DNA of 64,000 nt from contig NZ_JAENHO010000007.1 of the NCBI RefSeq assembly GCF_016785085.1, forward strand, positions 434,001 through 498,000, written 5' to 3'. The position numbers and the translations under genes are program-made. The number at the start of each line of letters is the position of its first letter. Position 1 is the first letter of the stretch. The notes beneath the pieces were generated by a model, which was given only the letters and a program-made list of their open reading frames with translations, searched no databases and had not been told where the DNA came from. Origin of the DNA: Paractinoplanes lichenicola. GTDB lineage: Bacteria > Actinomycetota > Actinomycetes > Mycobacteriales > Micromonosporaceae. Shown here piece by piece: positions 25,641-33,781 of this stretch.

Positions 25641-25680
25641 GTTTGGTTACTGCGTTCTCGCTCACGCCGGACCGCCCCGG

Positions 25681-27357
25681 ATGGATCTTGTGGGGGGCGT
25701 GCGGAGAATGAGGTTTGTGCCGCGATCACCCGGAAGCGCCCACACCGCCGGTCCCCTTCGGACCCGGGCCGAGCTGGCGTCCCTGCGCCCCGACCTGATC
25801 GCGGGCTACGACGCCGAACTGCCCGGCGCGCGGGCCGCTGTCCTGTCCCGACTGCTCGGTGCCGTGGCCAGGGAAGAACTGCCCGGCCTGCACACACGGA
25901 ACCCGGGAGAGGCCGCGTTCGCCGCGACCCGCCAAGAGGACGCCCGATCCCACACAGAGGGCGACGCCGCAGCCCGCACGGATGATTCCGTAGCCCGTGC
26001 CGAAGCTGAGGACGCCCGAGCCGCCATCACCAATCCCGGACGGGTGACTCTTCGCTACCCCATCGAGTCCGCCCTGCCGTTCGCTCGTCCCGCGGCCGGG
26101 CTCACGGTCACCGCCGGCGCCACCACGATCACCGACCCGGGCGACCTGGTCCGGCTCCTCTGGGGTGACATCCCGTTCGCGGCCGAGATCGACAACAGCG
26201 TCGCCAACCTCGCCCTGGCCCGCGCCGACCGCCCCGCCGGCACCGGCCTGCCCGAGCCCGGCGACCCCGACGCCCTCGGCCGCATCGAGCAGCTGGTCAC
26301 CGACGGCCACCCGCTGCACCCCTGTTGCCGCACCCGCGGCGGCATGACCGTGGCCGACGTCCTCGCGTACGGGCCCGAACACTCCCCCGTCATCCGCCTG
26401 CACCGCCTCCGCGTGCCGCCCGACCGCTGGTACGGCACCGCCCCGCCGATCCTCTACGCCCACCCCTGGCAGGCCGAGCGCCTCCTCGCCGAGCACCCGT
26501 GGCTCACCCCGGACGGCCACACCGAGCCCGTACGGCCGTTGATGTCGCTGCGTACCGTCGCGCCGGTGAGCGGAGGACCGCACATCAAGACCGCGGTGGA
26601 CGTGCAGATGACCAGCGCCGTACGCACTGTGTCACCGGCCGCCGTCCACAACGGCCCCGTGCTCTCCGGCCTGCTGCGCCGCCTCACCGCCGACCAGCCG
26701 ATCGACATCCTGGCCGAGATCGCCGCCGGCGCCGTCATCGTCGACGGGCACCCGCAGCGTCACCTCGCCCACGTCATCCGCGAGGCCCCGCAACTGCATC
26801 CCGGCGAGCTCGCCGTCCCCCTGGCCGCGATCCACACGATCAAGATCAGCGACCCGTACGAGTGGATGACCGCCCTCGCCGAGATCTTCTTCGCCCCCGT
26901 CACGTGCGTGCTGGCCCGCGGCGTCGCTCTGGAAGCCCACGGCCAGAACACCCTCGTCGTCCTGCGCGACGGCCGCCCCCGCCGCATCCTCTACCGCGAC
27001 CTCGGCGGCGTCCGGGTCAGCGCCCGCCGCCTGCGCAACGCCTGCGTCGAACCCCCGCCCCTGCACGGCGACCTGCCCACCGACGACCCCGCGGTGCTGC
27101 GCACCAAACTGGCCGCCGCCGCGTTCGGCACCGTCGCCGCCGAAGTCGTCGCCGCCCTGACCCGCACCCACGGCGCCGACCCCGGCCGCCTGTGGGCCAT
27201 CGTCGCCCGCGCCGTCCGCGCCACCGGCACCGAAGACGTGCCCTCCCTGCTCAAGGACCCGCTGCCCCTCAAGGCCACCACCGCCATGCGCCTCGCCCCC
27301 GACCCGCTCGACGACCAGTGGGCCCTGATCGACAACCCCATGTCAGGACACGCATGA
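25681..27357 (+). CDS. NRPS-independent siderophore synthetase, IucA/IucC family
   Basis: A 558-residue ATP-dependent ligase that would join a carboxylate (citrate or derivative) to an amine or alcohol via an acyl adenylate. Family landmarks: GHPLHPCCRTRGG (the usual Lys of HPxxKxR is Arg), HPWQ, MSLRTVAP, KTAVDVQMTSAVRTVS, EAHGQN and YRDLGGVR. The start may be ATG 25708 rather than 25681. It overlaps the second synthetase by ATGA and heads a three-gene operon with a PLP decarboxylase. Siderophore type (A, B or C) cannot be decided. No Fur/IdeR box was recognised. Confidence 0.85.
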   Translation: MDLVGGVRRMRFVPRSPGSAHTAGPLRTRAELASLRPDLIAGYDAELPGARAAVLSRLLGAVAREELPGLHTRNPGEAAFAATRQEDARSHTEGDAAARTDDSVARAEAEDARAAITNPGRVTLRYPIESALPFARPAAGLTVTAGATTITDPGDLVRLLWGDIPFAAEIDNSVANLALARADRPAGTGLPEPGDPDALGRIEQLVTDGHPLHPCCRTRGGMTVADVLAYGPEHSPVIRLHRLRVPPDRWYGTAPPILYAHPWQAERLLAEHPWLTPDGHTEPVRPLMSLRTVAPVSGGPHIKTAVDVQMTSAVRTVSPAAVHNGPVLSGLLRRLTADQPIDILAEIAAGAVIVDGHPQRHLAHVIREAPQLHPGELAVPLAAIHTIKISDPYEWMTALAEIFFAPVTCVLARGVALEAHGQNTLVVLRDGRPRRILYRDLGGVRVSARRLRNACVEPPPLHGDLPTDDPAVLRTKLAAAAFGTVAAEVVAALTRTHGADPGRLWAIVARAVRATGTEDVPSLLKDPLPLKATTAMRLAPDPLDDQWALIDNPMSGHA

Positions 27358-28835
27358 ACAAGACTCTGCGCCCGGAACGGATCGCGCACACCGAGGCCGC
27401 GCTGGCCGTGCACGCGCCGCAGCTCGTGCCCGGTTTTCTGGCGGCGCTGCCCGAGGCGGCGGACACCGTCGGCAGGCGGCTGCGGGGGGCGCTCGTACGG
27501 GAAGGCATCAAGGACATGGGGCCGGGGACTAGGCACGGCTTCGGGCGCGTCGAATACGCGACCGCGGGCGTCGACGACCCGATCGACATGCTCGACGGGC
27601 TGGACGCGCCCGGGTTCGCCACCGAGATCCGCAACGCCGTCATGAACCTCGCCGTCGCCATGGCCCGGCCGCGTCCCAAGGTCGGCAACAACCCGGACGA
27701 GCAAGTGATCGCCCTGGAACGGCTGGCCGTGGCCGGGCACAACCTGCACCCCTGCGGGCGTACGAGGCTGGGCTGGGACACCGGGGACGTGCTGGCCCAC
27801 GACCTCGAAGCCGGCCGCACCCGCATCGGTTTCGTCGCCGTGCGGCCCGACCTGCTCGTCGGCGACGACGTCTACCCCGAGATCGACAAGCCTTCCGGGT
27901 ACGCGGTGCAGCCCGTCCACGCGTGGCAACGCGACACCGTGATCCCCGACCGCTACGCCGACCTGCTGCGTACGAAGGCACTGGTCATCCTGGACGACGA
28001 GCGCGAGGCCATCCCCACCGCGGCGCTGCGCACCCTGCTGCTGCCCGGCACCGGCGACTACCTGAAAGTGTCGCTGGACATCCAGGTCACCTCGACCCGG
28101 CGCAGCATCAGCGTCGCCAGCACCCGCAACGGGCCCGCCGTGTCGAAACTGCTGCACGACCTCGTCGACGACCCCCGGCTGCTGCTGATGGCCGAGACCG
28201 CGGGCTCCGCCGTGCCGGCCGGGTCGGGCCGTGACCTGTCGGCCATCCGCCGCGACGGGCTCGGCCCCCGCCTCGAACCCGGCGAGCTCGCCATCCCCGG
28301 CGGGGCCCTGCCGTTCCTGCTGAGCGAGCTGGTCATCGGCGACCCGGGCGACTGGCTCCGGGCATACGGGGAAATGGTTGTGCCCCCGCTGATGAAGCTG
28401 ACCGCCCAGGGGGTCGCGCTCGAGGCCCACCTGCAGAACTGCCTGCCCACCTTCGTCGGCGGCCGCCCCCACCGGCTGGCCCTGCGCGACTTCGCCGGCC
28501 TGCGCCTGCACCCGCCCCGCCTGGCCGCCGCCGGGCACACCATCGACCTGTGGCCCGGCTCGGTCGTCGGCACCCACGACCTCGACGTGTTCCGCGCCAA
28601 GATCGGCTACACGCTGTTCCAGGCCCACCTGGGCGAGCTCGTCCTGCGGCTGCCCATGGACGAGGCCGACGCCTGGCGCATCATCCGCCGCATCATCGAC
28701 GAGCACGTCACCGGCGACGACCACGCCGCGTTCACCGCCCCCCAGGTTCCGCACAAGGCCCTCGTACGGATGCGGCTGGCCGGCGACGGCGACCTCTACG
28801 TGCCCGTGCACAATCCGCTGCATGCACCCGCCTGA
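27354..28835 (+). CDS. Second NRPS-independent siderophore synthetase, IucA/IucC family
   Basis: A 493-residue paralogue of the preceding enzyme, starting at the ATG inside ATGA at 27354; the longer frame open from 26325 is a shadow of the first synthetase. Landmarks: HNLHPCGRTRLG (again Arg replaces Lys), VHAWQ in place of HPWQ, KVSLDIQVTSTRRSIS, EAHLQN and LRDFAGLR. Two synthetases acting in turn would attach amine units to both ends of a citrate-type core. It overlaps the PLP decarboxylase gene by 14 bases. Confidence 0.85.
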   Translation: MNKTLRPERIAHTEAALAVHAPQLVPGFLAALPEAADTVGRRLRGALVREGIKDMGPGTRHGFGRVEYATAGVDDPIDMLDGLDAPGFATEIRNAVMNLAVAMARPRPKVGNNPDEQVIALERLAVAGHNLHPCGRTRLGWDTGDVLAHDLEAGRTRIGFVAVRPDLLVGDDVYPEIDKPSGYAVQPVHAWQRDTVIPDRYADLLRTKALVILDDEREAIPTAALRTLLLPGTGDYLKVSLDIQVTSTRRSISVASTRNGPAVSKLLHDLVDDPRLLLMAETAGSAVPAGSGRDLSAIRRDGLGPRLEPGELAIPGGALPFLLSELVIGDPGDWLRAYGEMVVPPLMKLTAQGVALEAHLQNCLPTFVGGRPHRLALRDFAGLRLHPPRLAAAGHTIDLWPGSVVGTHDLDVFRAKIGYTLFQAHLGELVLRLPMDEADAWRIIRRIIDEHVTGDDHAAFTAPQVPHKALVRMRLAGDGDLYVPVHNPLHAPA

Positions 28836-29937
28836 GCACGTCGTCCGCGCCCTGCTCACCCTGGAGCGGCCGGCCTGCGCCTACATCTACGACACCGCCG
28901 AGCTGCGCAGCCGGGCCACCACGGTCCGGCAGAGCCTGCCGGCCGAAGCTTCCCTCCTGTACGCGGTGAAAGCCAACGGCCACCCGCAGGTGCTCGCCGC
29001 CCTGGCCGCCGAGTGCGACGGCCTCGAAGTAGCCTCCGGCGGCGAGCTCGACCTGGCCTTGAAGGCCGGCGCGCGGCGCATCGTCTTCGGCGGCCCGGCG
29101 AAAACCGACGCCGAACTGGCGGCCGCCCTCGACGCCGGCGCGCAGATCAACGCGGAGAGCATCCACGAGCTGCACCGCATCGCCGCCCTGCGCCCCGGCG
29201 CCGAAGTGGTGCTGCGCGTCAACCGGGCCGCCAACGCGCTGACCGGCAGCCACACCATGACCGGCACCCCCACCCCGTTCGGCATCGACGAAGCACACCT
29301 GCGGGAGGCGCTCGCGGTGCCCGGCATACGGGTCATCGGGTTTCACCTGCACGCCGTGTCGAACAACCTCGACGGAAACGCGCACGCGGCGTTCGTCCGG
29401 TCCGCGCTCGACTGGGCCCTGGCCACCGGCATCAACCCCCGCGTGGTCAACGTCGGCGGCGGCTTCGGCGTCGACTACCTCGGCGACACCCGCATGGACC
29501 TGACCCCGCTGCGCGACATCACCGTGCCCCGCGGCGTCGACCTCGTCTTCGAGCCCGGACGCTACCTGGCCGCCGACGCCGGCTGGTACGCCGCCACCGT
29601 GATCGACGTCAAGACCACCCACGGCCGGACGTTCGCCGTCCTGCGCGGCGGCACCCACCACTTCCGGCTGCCCGCCGCCTGGGGGTACTCCCACCCGTTC
29701 ACCGTCGTCCCCGTCGACGAGTGGCCACACGCATATCCCCGGCCCGCCCTTGTTGACGGCGAGGTGGACGCCGTCGGCGAACTGTGCACACCCCGCGACG
29801 TCCTGTGCCGCGGCCAGCACGTGTCCCGGGTGCGTGCGGGGGATCTGCTGGTCTTCGGGCGTACGGGAGCCTATGGCTGGGACATCTCGCACCACGACTT
29901 CCTGCGCCACCCGCCACCGCAGTTTGTGATCCTCTAG
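28822..29937 (+). CDS. Type III PLP-dependent decarboxylase (Orn/DAP/Arg decarboxylase-2 fold)
   Basis: A 371-residue alanine-racemase-fold decarboxylase. The PLP lysine is K50 (LLYAVKANG); VASGGELDLAL, FHLHAVSNN, NVGGGFGVDY (phosphate loop), EPGRYLAADAG and GELCTPRDVL follow in the usual order. In staphyloferrin B synthesis SbnH, of the same fold, decarboxylates a citryl-diaminopropionate intermediate; a similar role, or making a diamine, fits the two co-encoded synthetases. The actual substrate is not known. It ends 5 bases before the deaminase gene. Confidence 0.87.
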   Translation: MHPPEHVVRALLTLERPACAYIYDTAELRSRATTVRQSLPAEASLLYAVKANGHPQVLAALAAECDGLEVASGGELDLALKAGARRIVFGGPAKTDAELAAALDAGAQINAESIHELHRIAALRPGAEVVLRVNRAANALTGSHTMTGTPTPFGIDEAHLREALAVPGIRVIGFHLHAVSNNLDGNAHAAFVRSALDWALATGINPRVVNVGGGFGVDYLGDTRMDLTPLRDITVPRGVDLVFEPGRYLAADAGWYAATVIDVKTTHGRTFAVLRGGTHHFRLPAAWGYSHPFTVVPVDEWPHAYPRPALVDGEVDAVGELCTPRDVLCRGQHVSRVRAGDLLVFGRTGAYGWDISHHDFLRHPPPQFVIL

Positions 29938-29942
29938 GCGGC

Positions 29943-30440
29943 ATGACCCCCGACGACCTGATGCTGGCCGCACTCGACGTGGCCGAGGAGGGCCTGGCCC
30001 ACGGCGAAATGCCGATCGGCGCCGTGGTCGAGCTGAACGGCAAGATCATCGCCCGCGCGTACACCCGTGATGTGGGCCTCGGCCGCCGGCTCGTCCACGC
30101 CGACCTGCTGGCCATGACCGAAGCCGACAAGGCCCTCGGATGGGGACCACGCCCCGGGCCGCTGCGCCTGGCCGTCAACCTCGAACCCTGCCTGATGTGC
30201 ATGGGCGCCGCCATGGCCCTGGTCGTCGCCGACGTCTGCTACGGCCTCGAATCCCCCGCCGACGGCGGCGCCCGCATCGCCGCCGACTGGCCCGCCGACC
30301 CGACCCTGCCCTGGTACCGCCCACCGAACCTGCTCGGCGGCCTGCGCCGGGCCGAGACCCGCGACCAGTTCCGCCGCTACGCCGACGCCGGCCCCGACAA
30401 CAGCTTCCGGCGCTGGGCCCGCAACCTGGCGGCACAATGA
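29943..30440 (+). CDS. Nucleoside deaminase-like zinc protein with altered HAE motif
   Basis: A 165-residue cytidine/adenosine deaminase-fold protein (TadA-like). The zinc ligands are H52 and the EPCLMC pair (C83, C86). The usual proton-shuttle Glu of HAE is Asp here (VHADLL, D54). The start ATG 29943 follows the decarboxylase stop by 5 bases, so it may be transcribed with the siderophore operon; it overlaps the Nudix gene by ATGA. It could be a weak or specialised deaminase or a non-catalytic relative. Confidence 0.78.
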   Translation: MTPDDLMLAALDVAEEGLAHGEMPIGAVVELNGKIIARAYTRDVGLGRRLVHADLLAMTEADKALGWGPRPGPLRLAVNLEPCLMCMGAAMALVVADVCYGLESPADGGARIAADWPADPTLPWYRPPNLLGGLRRAETRDQFRRYADAGPDNSFRRWARNLAAQ

Positions 30441-30922
30441 GCGCCGTGAAACGCCGCCACGCCGTCCGCGCCGTCATCCTCGACGACCACCACCACGTGC
30501 TGCTCCTCAGCCACCACCTGGACGACACCACCGTCTGGGCCCCGCCCGGCGGCAAAATCGAACCCGGCGAGACCCACCTGCAAGCCCTCACCCGCGAACT
30601 CGACGAAGAGATCGGGCTCGCGCTGACCGACCCGCCCGCCCACATCTGGCACCGCGAGGTGACCGCCCCCGCCTACCTGCCCGGCTGGGACGTCGCCATC
30701 AACGACTACTACCTGGTGCGTACGGCGGCCTTCGACCCCCACGGCAGCCTGACCGCCACACAACTCGCCGCCGAGAACACCCACGGGGCCCGCTGGTGGT
30801 CCCCGACCGACATCCAGACGTACGCGGGCCCCGACCTCTTCGGCCCCCACACCCTGCCGGCCCTGCTCACCACCCTGCTCACCGACGGCCCACCCACCCA
30901 GCCCCTCACCCTCGACACGTGA
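30437..30922 (+). CDS. Nudix hydrolase
   Basis: A 161-residue protein with a complete Nudix box, GGKIEPGETHLQALTRELDEEIGL (in parts: GG, then E-x7-REL-x-EE-x-GL) at about residues 38-61, preceded by AVILDDHHHVLLL. It hydrolyses nucleoside-diphosphate-linked compounds (family knowledge); substrate unknown. Start ATG 30437 is set by the ATGA overlap with the deaminase. Several His at residues 18-27 are unusual and GC-codon driven. Confidence 0.87.
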   Translation: MSAVKRRHAVRAVILDDHHHVLLLSHHLDDTTVWAPPGGKIEPGETHLQALTRELDEEIGLALTDPPAHIWHREVTAPAYLPGWDVAINDYYLVRTAAFDPHGSLTATQLAAENTHGARWWSPTDIQTYAGPDLFGPHTLPALLTTLLTDGPPTQPLTLDT

Positions 30923-31019
30923 CCTCCATCCCGTCCGCTCGTCTGCCGCCGCAACCCGCCCCATCCGCGAAAAGAGCAGCCAACGCGGCCCGACAGGCGT
31001 AGCCGCTAGATTCGCTCGC

Positions 31020-31525
31020 ATGGAGGCATTCGGGGCAGCGCTGTACGGCGACCCGTGTCGAGAGTGCGGATTCGACTGGTCGCTGACACCACAGGACGCC
31101 GTCGGGTGGGTCACCGGCTGGCGGCAGCATCTCGCCCAGGCAACTGCCGGCGCCGACAGCACGAAACGCCGCCCCGGAGGCGGCTGGACGGTCGCCGAAT
31201 ACGTCTGCCACGTCGGCGACAACCTGCGCCAATGGTCCGAGCGGCTGCAGATCGCCCTGCTCACCGGCCGGACCGAAGTCGCCGGCTACGACCCCGACAC
31301 GCCCTTGCGGCCGCCAGAAACTACGCCGCCCTGCCCCTCGCCGTAGCCGCCTGGTCAAGCGAGCTGGCCGCAACCACCTGGGTCGGCGTCGTCAACCGTG
31401 CACTGCACGCGAACGTCTCCCTCCAGCATCCGACCCGAGGCACCCAAACGGCGGCGGACGTCGCCCGCAACAACTGCCACGACGCCTACCACCACCTCTG
31501 GGACATCCGCCAGATCCTGGCCTAG
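31020..31525 (+). pseudogene. Frameshifted DinB-like protein
   Basis: Two overlapping frames together make one protein of about 168 residues. The first (from ATG 31020: MEAFGAALYGDPCRECGFDW, then GGGWTVAEYVCHVGDNLRQWSERLQIALLTGR in parts) reads on into an alien PPETTPPCPSP end, while the second frame supplies the natural continuation ALAAARNYAALPLAVAAW and TAADVARNNCHDAYHHLWDIRQIL. The switch is near 31295-31310 and needs a 1-base loss or 2-base gain. The histidines of DinB/maleylpyruvate-isomerase-like metal sites are preserved (CHVGDNL; HDAYHHLWD). Either a real break or a sequencing error. Confidence 0.75.
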
Positions 31526-31712
31526 CCGCTCGGCATCTTCCCCGGGCAGCGCACTCCGCCGTCGCGCCGCTCGCCGTCACCGGGCCAATTCGTTGAGAGG
31601 CCCTGCTCTTCTGCGCTGGTGAGCACCGCTTACGTGTGAGATTTTGCGAGCCGGGCGCGGCGGGGAGGTAGCGTCTCGGGCTGTCGGAGCCGACCGCACA
31701 AGCCGAGGACGC

Positions 31713-32420
31713 ATGGATCGCGGAAGCCGCACAGACCTGCTCGGGCACCTGGCCGAAGCCGTCGCGAAAGCCGCGGGTGGACACCCGACGCGGGTCGCCG
31801 TCGACGGGCCACCCGCCGCGGGCAAGACGACCCTCGCCGACGAACTGGCCGCCGTCCTGCGCGGACAGGGTCGTGAGGTCATTCGCGCCACGATCGACGA
31901 CTTCCTGGTGCCGCGGGCCCGGCGCTACCGGCGCGGCGAATACTCGGCCGAAGGCTGCTACTTCGACGCCCACGACCACAACGCGCTGACCCGGGCGCTG
32001 CTCGACCCGCTCGGGCCCGGCGGAGACCGGCGCTTCCGGCCCACGATCGACGACCACCCGCCCGCCACTACTGCCGACCACGACGCCGTCCTGCTGTTCG
32101 ACGGAGTCTTCCTCCTGCGCCCCGAGCTCGTCGACCGCTGGGAACTACGCATCTTCGTCTCCACCGACTTCGACAAAACCGTCGAGCGGGCCGTGCTCCG
32201 CGAACAGGCCGACGTCGAACGGCGCTGGCGCGAGCGCTACATCCCCGCCCAGCGGCTCTACTACGCCACGGCCCGCCCGCTCGACCACGCCGACATCGTC
32301 GTCCACAACGACGAACCCGGGCAGCCCACCTGGGAAACCCGCTACAGGAACGGCTCCACCAGCCGCCGGCACCGCTCCGGATCCTCGGTGAGCCCGGCCG
32401 ACAGCCCCCACAACCAATAG
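31713..32420 (+). CDS. Uridine kinase-like P-loop kinase
   Basis: A 235-residue kinase. Walker A is DGPPAAGKTTLADEL near residue 36; DDFLVPRARRYRRGEYSAEGCYFD near 65-88 matches the uridine kinase/phosphoribulokinase substrate region, and LLFDGVFLLRPEL is the Walker-B-like strand. It would phosphorylate uridine/cytidine or a similar alcohol with ATP. The start ATG 31713 is preferred; the frame is open from 31644. The last 79 bases overlap the convergent APH-like kinase gene. Confidence 0.85.
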   Translation: MDRGSRTDLLGHLAEAVAKAAGGHPTRVAVDGPPAAGKTTLADELAAVLRGQGREVIRATIDDFLVPRARRYRRGEYSAEGCYFDAHDHNALTRALLDPLGPGGDRRFRPTIDDHPPATTADHDAVLLFDGVFLLRPELVDRWELRIFVSTDFDKTVERAVLREQADVERRWRERYIPAQRLYYATARPLDHADIVVHNDEPGQPTWETRYRNGSTSRRHRSGSSVSPADSPHNQ

Positions 32421-33223
32421 TCGGCAGTGCGGTAGACCACCCAGTCCCGCCCATGGTCACGATCGAGCTCGGCCGCCGCCACCACCGACTCGAAACTGCC
32501 CAGGATCTCGCCGCCGTCCGCCATCTCGTCGATCCGCGTCCACAGGACCCGGGCCAGGTCGTACGCGATGTCACCGCGCATCAGCACCGGATCGACCACC
32601 AGCCACGGCTCCCGGCCACCCCGCAGCACCTGATCCGCATGCAGGTCGGCGTCGACCGCCAGCTGCGACTCGGTCCGCGCCAGCCGGGCCCCCGCCTCGA
32701 GCGCCCGCCCCAGAACACCCTCAGGGAACGGACGACCCTGGCGCTCCCACTCCACCGGCAACTCGGCCAGCCGACGCCCCACCACGTCGGCGGTGCCCGG
32801 CACCTGCTCCGGCGCCGGCACCGCGAGCCGGCGCATCACTTGCCCGAGCAGCGGCATCGCCTCCGCGAGGGGCAGGTCCCGCGCCGAGGACGCTCCCAGC
32901 CGCTCGAGCAGCATCACCCCGCCCTGGACATCGGCGTCGACCAGCCGCACGGTCCCCCGCCCGTCCCAGAACCGCAGCGCCGCCACCTGCTCGGCCACGG
33001 CCGGCTCCGGCGGCGTCAACCGCAACACGAACGGCTCACCACCCCGGACGACCGGGACAACCATGGCGTTGGAACCGTGCATCACGCCACCGTCAAGGGT
33101 CAGCGCCCAACGCGTGCAGTAATCCGCAACGAGCCGGGGCAGCGCTTCCAGCCACTCCGCCCCGCCACCCCACCACCGAGGCATCGCCCGAAACCCCTGG
33201 GGGACGGTGATCAGCTCGCCCAT
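32342..33223 (-). CDS. Aminoglycoside 6-phosphotransferase-like kinase (APH(6)/HUR family)
   Basis: A 293-residue protein-kinase-like fold protein. The family pattern is seen as VVPVVRGGEPFVLRLTPPEPAVAEQVAAL (nucleotide-binding N-lobe), GGVMLLERLG, the catalytic loop DADLHADQVL (Asp near residue 193) and VVDPVLMRGDIAYDLARVLW (metal Asp). It resembles streptomycin/hydroxyurea kinases; it could be a resistance gene or a housekeeping small-molecule kinase. It overlaps uridine kinase at its 3' end by 79 bases and has a 558-base gap upstream containing decayed repeats. Confidence 0.82.
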   Translation of the reverse strand: MGELITVPQGFRAMPRWWGGGAEWLEALPRLVADYCTRWALTLDGGVMHGSNAMVVPVVRGGEPFVLRLTPPEPAVAEQVAALRFWDGRGTVRLVDADVQGGVMLLERLGASSARDLPLAEAMPLLGQVMRRLAVPAPEQVPGTADVVGRRLAELPVEWERQGRPFPEGVLGRALEAGARLARTESQLAVDADLHADQVLRGGREPWLVVDPVLMRGDIAYDLARVLWTRIDEMADGGEILGSFESVVAAAELDRDHGRDWVVYRTADYWLWGLSAGLTEDPERCRRLVEPFL

Positions 33224-33283
33224 CGGCGCACGCTATCAACCCCGCCGCCGCCTACCCTCTCCACCGACGACAGCTGTGGCCGC

Positions 33284-33640
33284 CGCGTGCCGCTCATCCA
33301 CAGCGCGGAGAACGGCCGCCGACCTTCGTGAACCACCGCCCCGGCGCCGGCAACCCGCCACCTGAGGCAGCGCTGTGTGCTGGGGAGCGCCAAACTGCTC
33401 CGCCGCCGCGTGCCGCTCATCTACAGCGCGGAGGCAGCGCTGCCCCCGGCGCCAGGAATCCGCCACGGGAGGCAGCGCTGCGTGTCATCTCCAGCGCGGA
33501 GGACGACCGCCGCCCCACCGCACAGCGCTGCCCCCGGCGCCACGAATTCGCCACGGGAGGCAGCGCCGCGTGCCAGGGCATGCCGAACAACTCCGGCCGC
33601 CGGGTGCCGGCCATCCACGCGCGGAGAACGGCCCCGCGAG
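33284..33640. repeat. Decayed mosaic repeat cluster
   Basis: Three short modules recur in changing order. Module A, TCATCYACAGCGCGGAG-like, at about 33294, 33418, 33485 and (as CCATCCACGCGCGG) 33610. Module B, CGGCGCC followed by CGCCAC..GAGGCAGCGCTG, at about 33342, 33448 and 33536. Module C, CAAACTGCTCCGCCGCCG-like, at about 33391 and 33587. Order A-B-C-A-B-A-B-C-A suggests repeated duplication of a roughly 70-125-base unit followed by drift. Spacing is irregular, so it is not a CRISPR array. Confidence 0.6.
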
Positions 33641-33735
33641 CCTCCGCGTTGACAACGGCGCCAGCCAGGAGCACGCCCTGCTCGGTTCTTGTTTGTCGGC
33701 GGAGTTGGGAGCGGCCCGGAGGGTCGATCCTCCGC

Positions 33736-33780
33736 TGTTGTGCCTTTGATCGCCGCGTGTGGGGCGTCCTAGGATACTAG
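33736..33780. repeat. Dispersed TCCTAGGA element, copy B
   Basis: TTGTGCC at 33738, then GTGTGGGGCG and the palindrome TCCTAGGA at 33767-33774 followed by TACTAG. It sits directly after the 3' end of the EamA gene. TTGATC-N18-TAGGAT within it looks like a plus-strand promoter but faces the end of a minus-strand gene. Confidence 0.45.
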
Positions 33781-33781
33781 T

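Larger units (their letters stand above)
25201..25680. other. 480-base divergent gap between ABC-F and siderophore genes
   Basis: No convincing gene. It holds a stem-loop with arms AGCGC (25228-25232) and GCGCT (25242-25246) followed by TTTT on the plus strand, two DnaA boxes (25397-25422), a hairpin GTGCGCC/GGCGCAC (about 25594-25615), and the TCCTAGGA element at 25628-25635. Base composition is locally less GC-rich around 25560-25650. Confidence 0.5.
33224..33781. other. 558-base gap with mosaic repeats, no gene
   Basis: Open frames in this gap arise from repeated GC-rich sequence and look like no protein family. It contains the repeat mosaic at 33284-33640 and, at its right edge, the TCCTAGGA element copy B. 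A minus-strand promoter for the APH-like gene would lie near 33225-33280, but none is obvious. Confidence 0.5.

Noticed and set aside
33284..33640. CRISPR array
   Set aside because: Repeats are imperfect, irregularly spaced and interleaved, and there are no cas genes in the window.
33746..33776. Plus-strand promoter TTGATC-N18-TAGGAT
   Set aside because: It points into the 3' end of the minus-strand EamA gene with no plus-strand gene for about 900 bases; better explained as part of the dispersed element.
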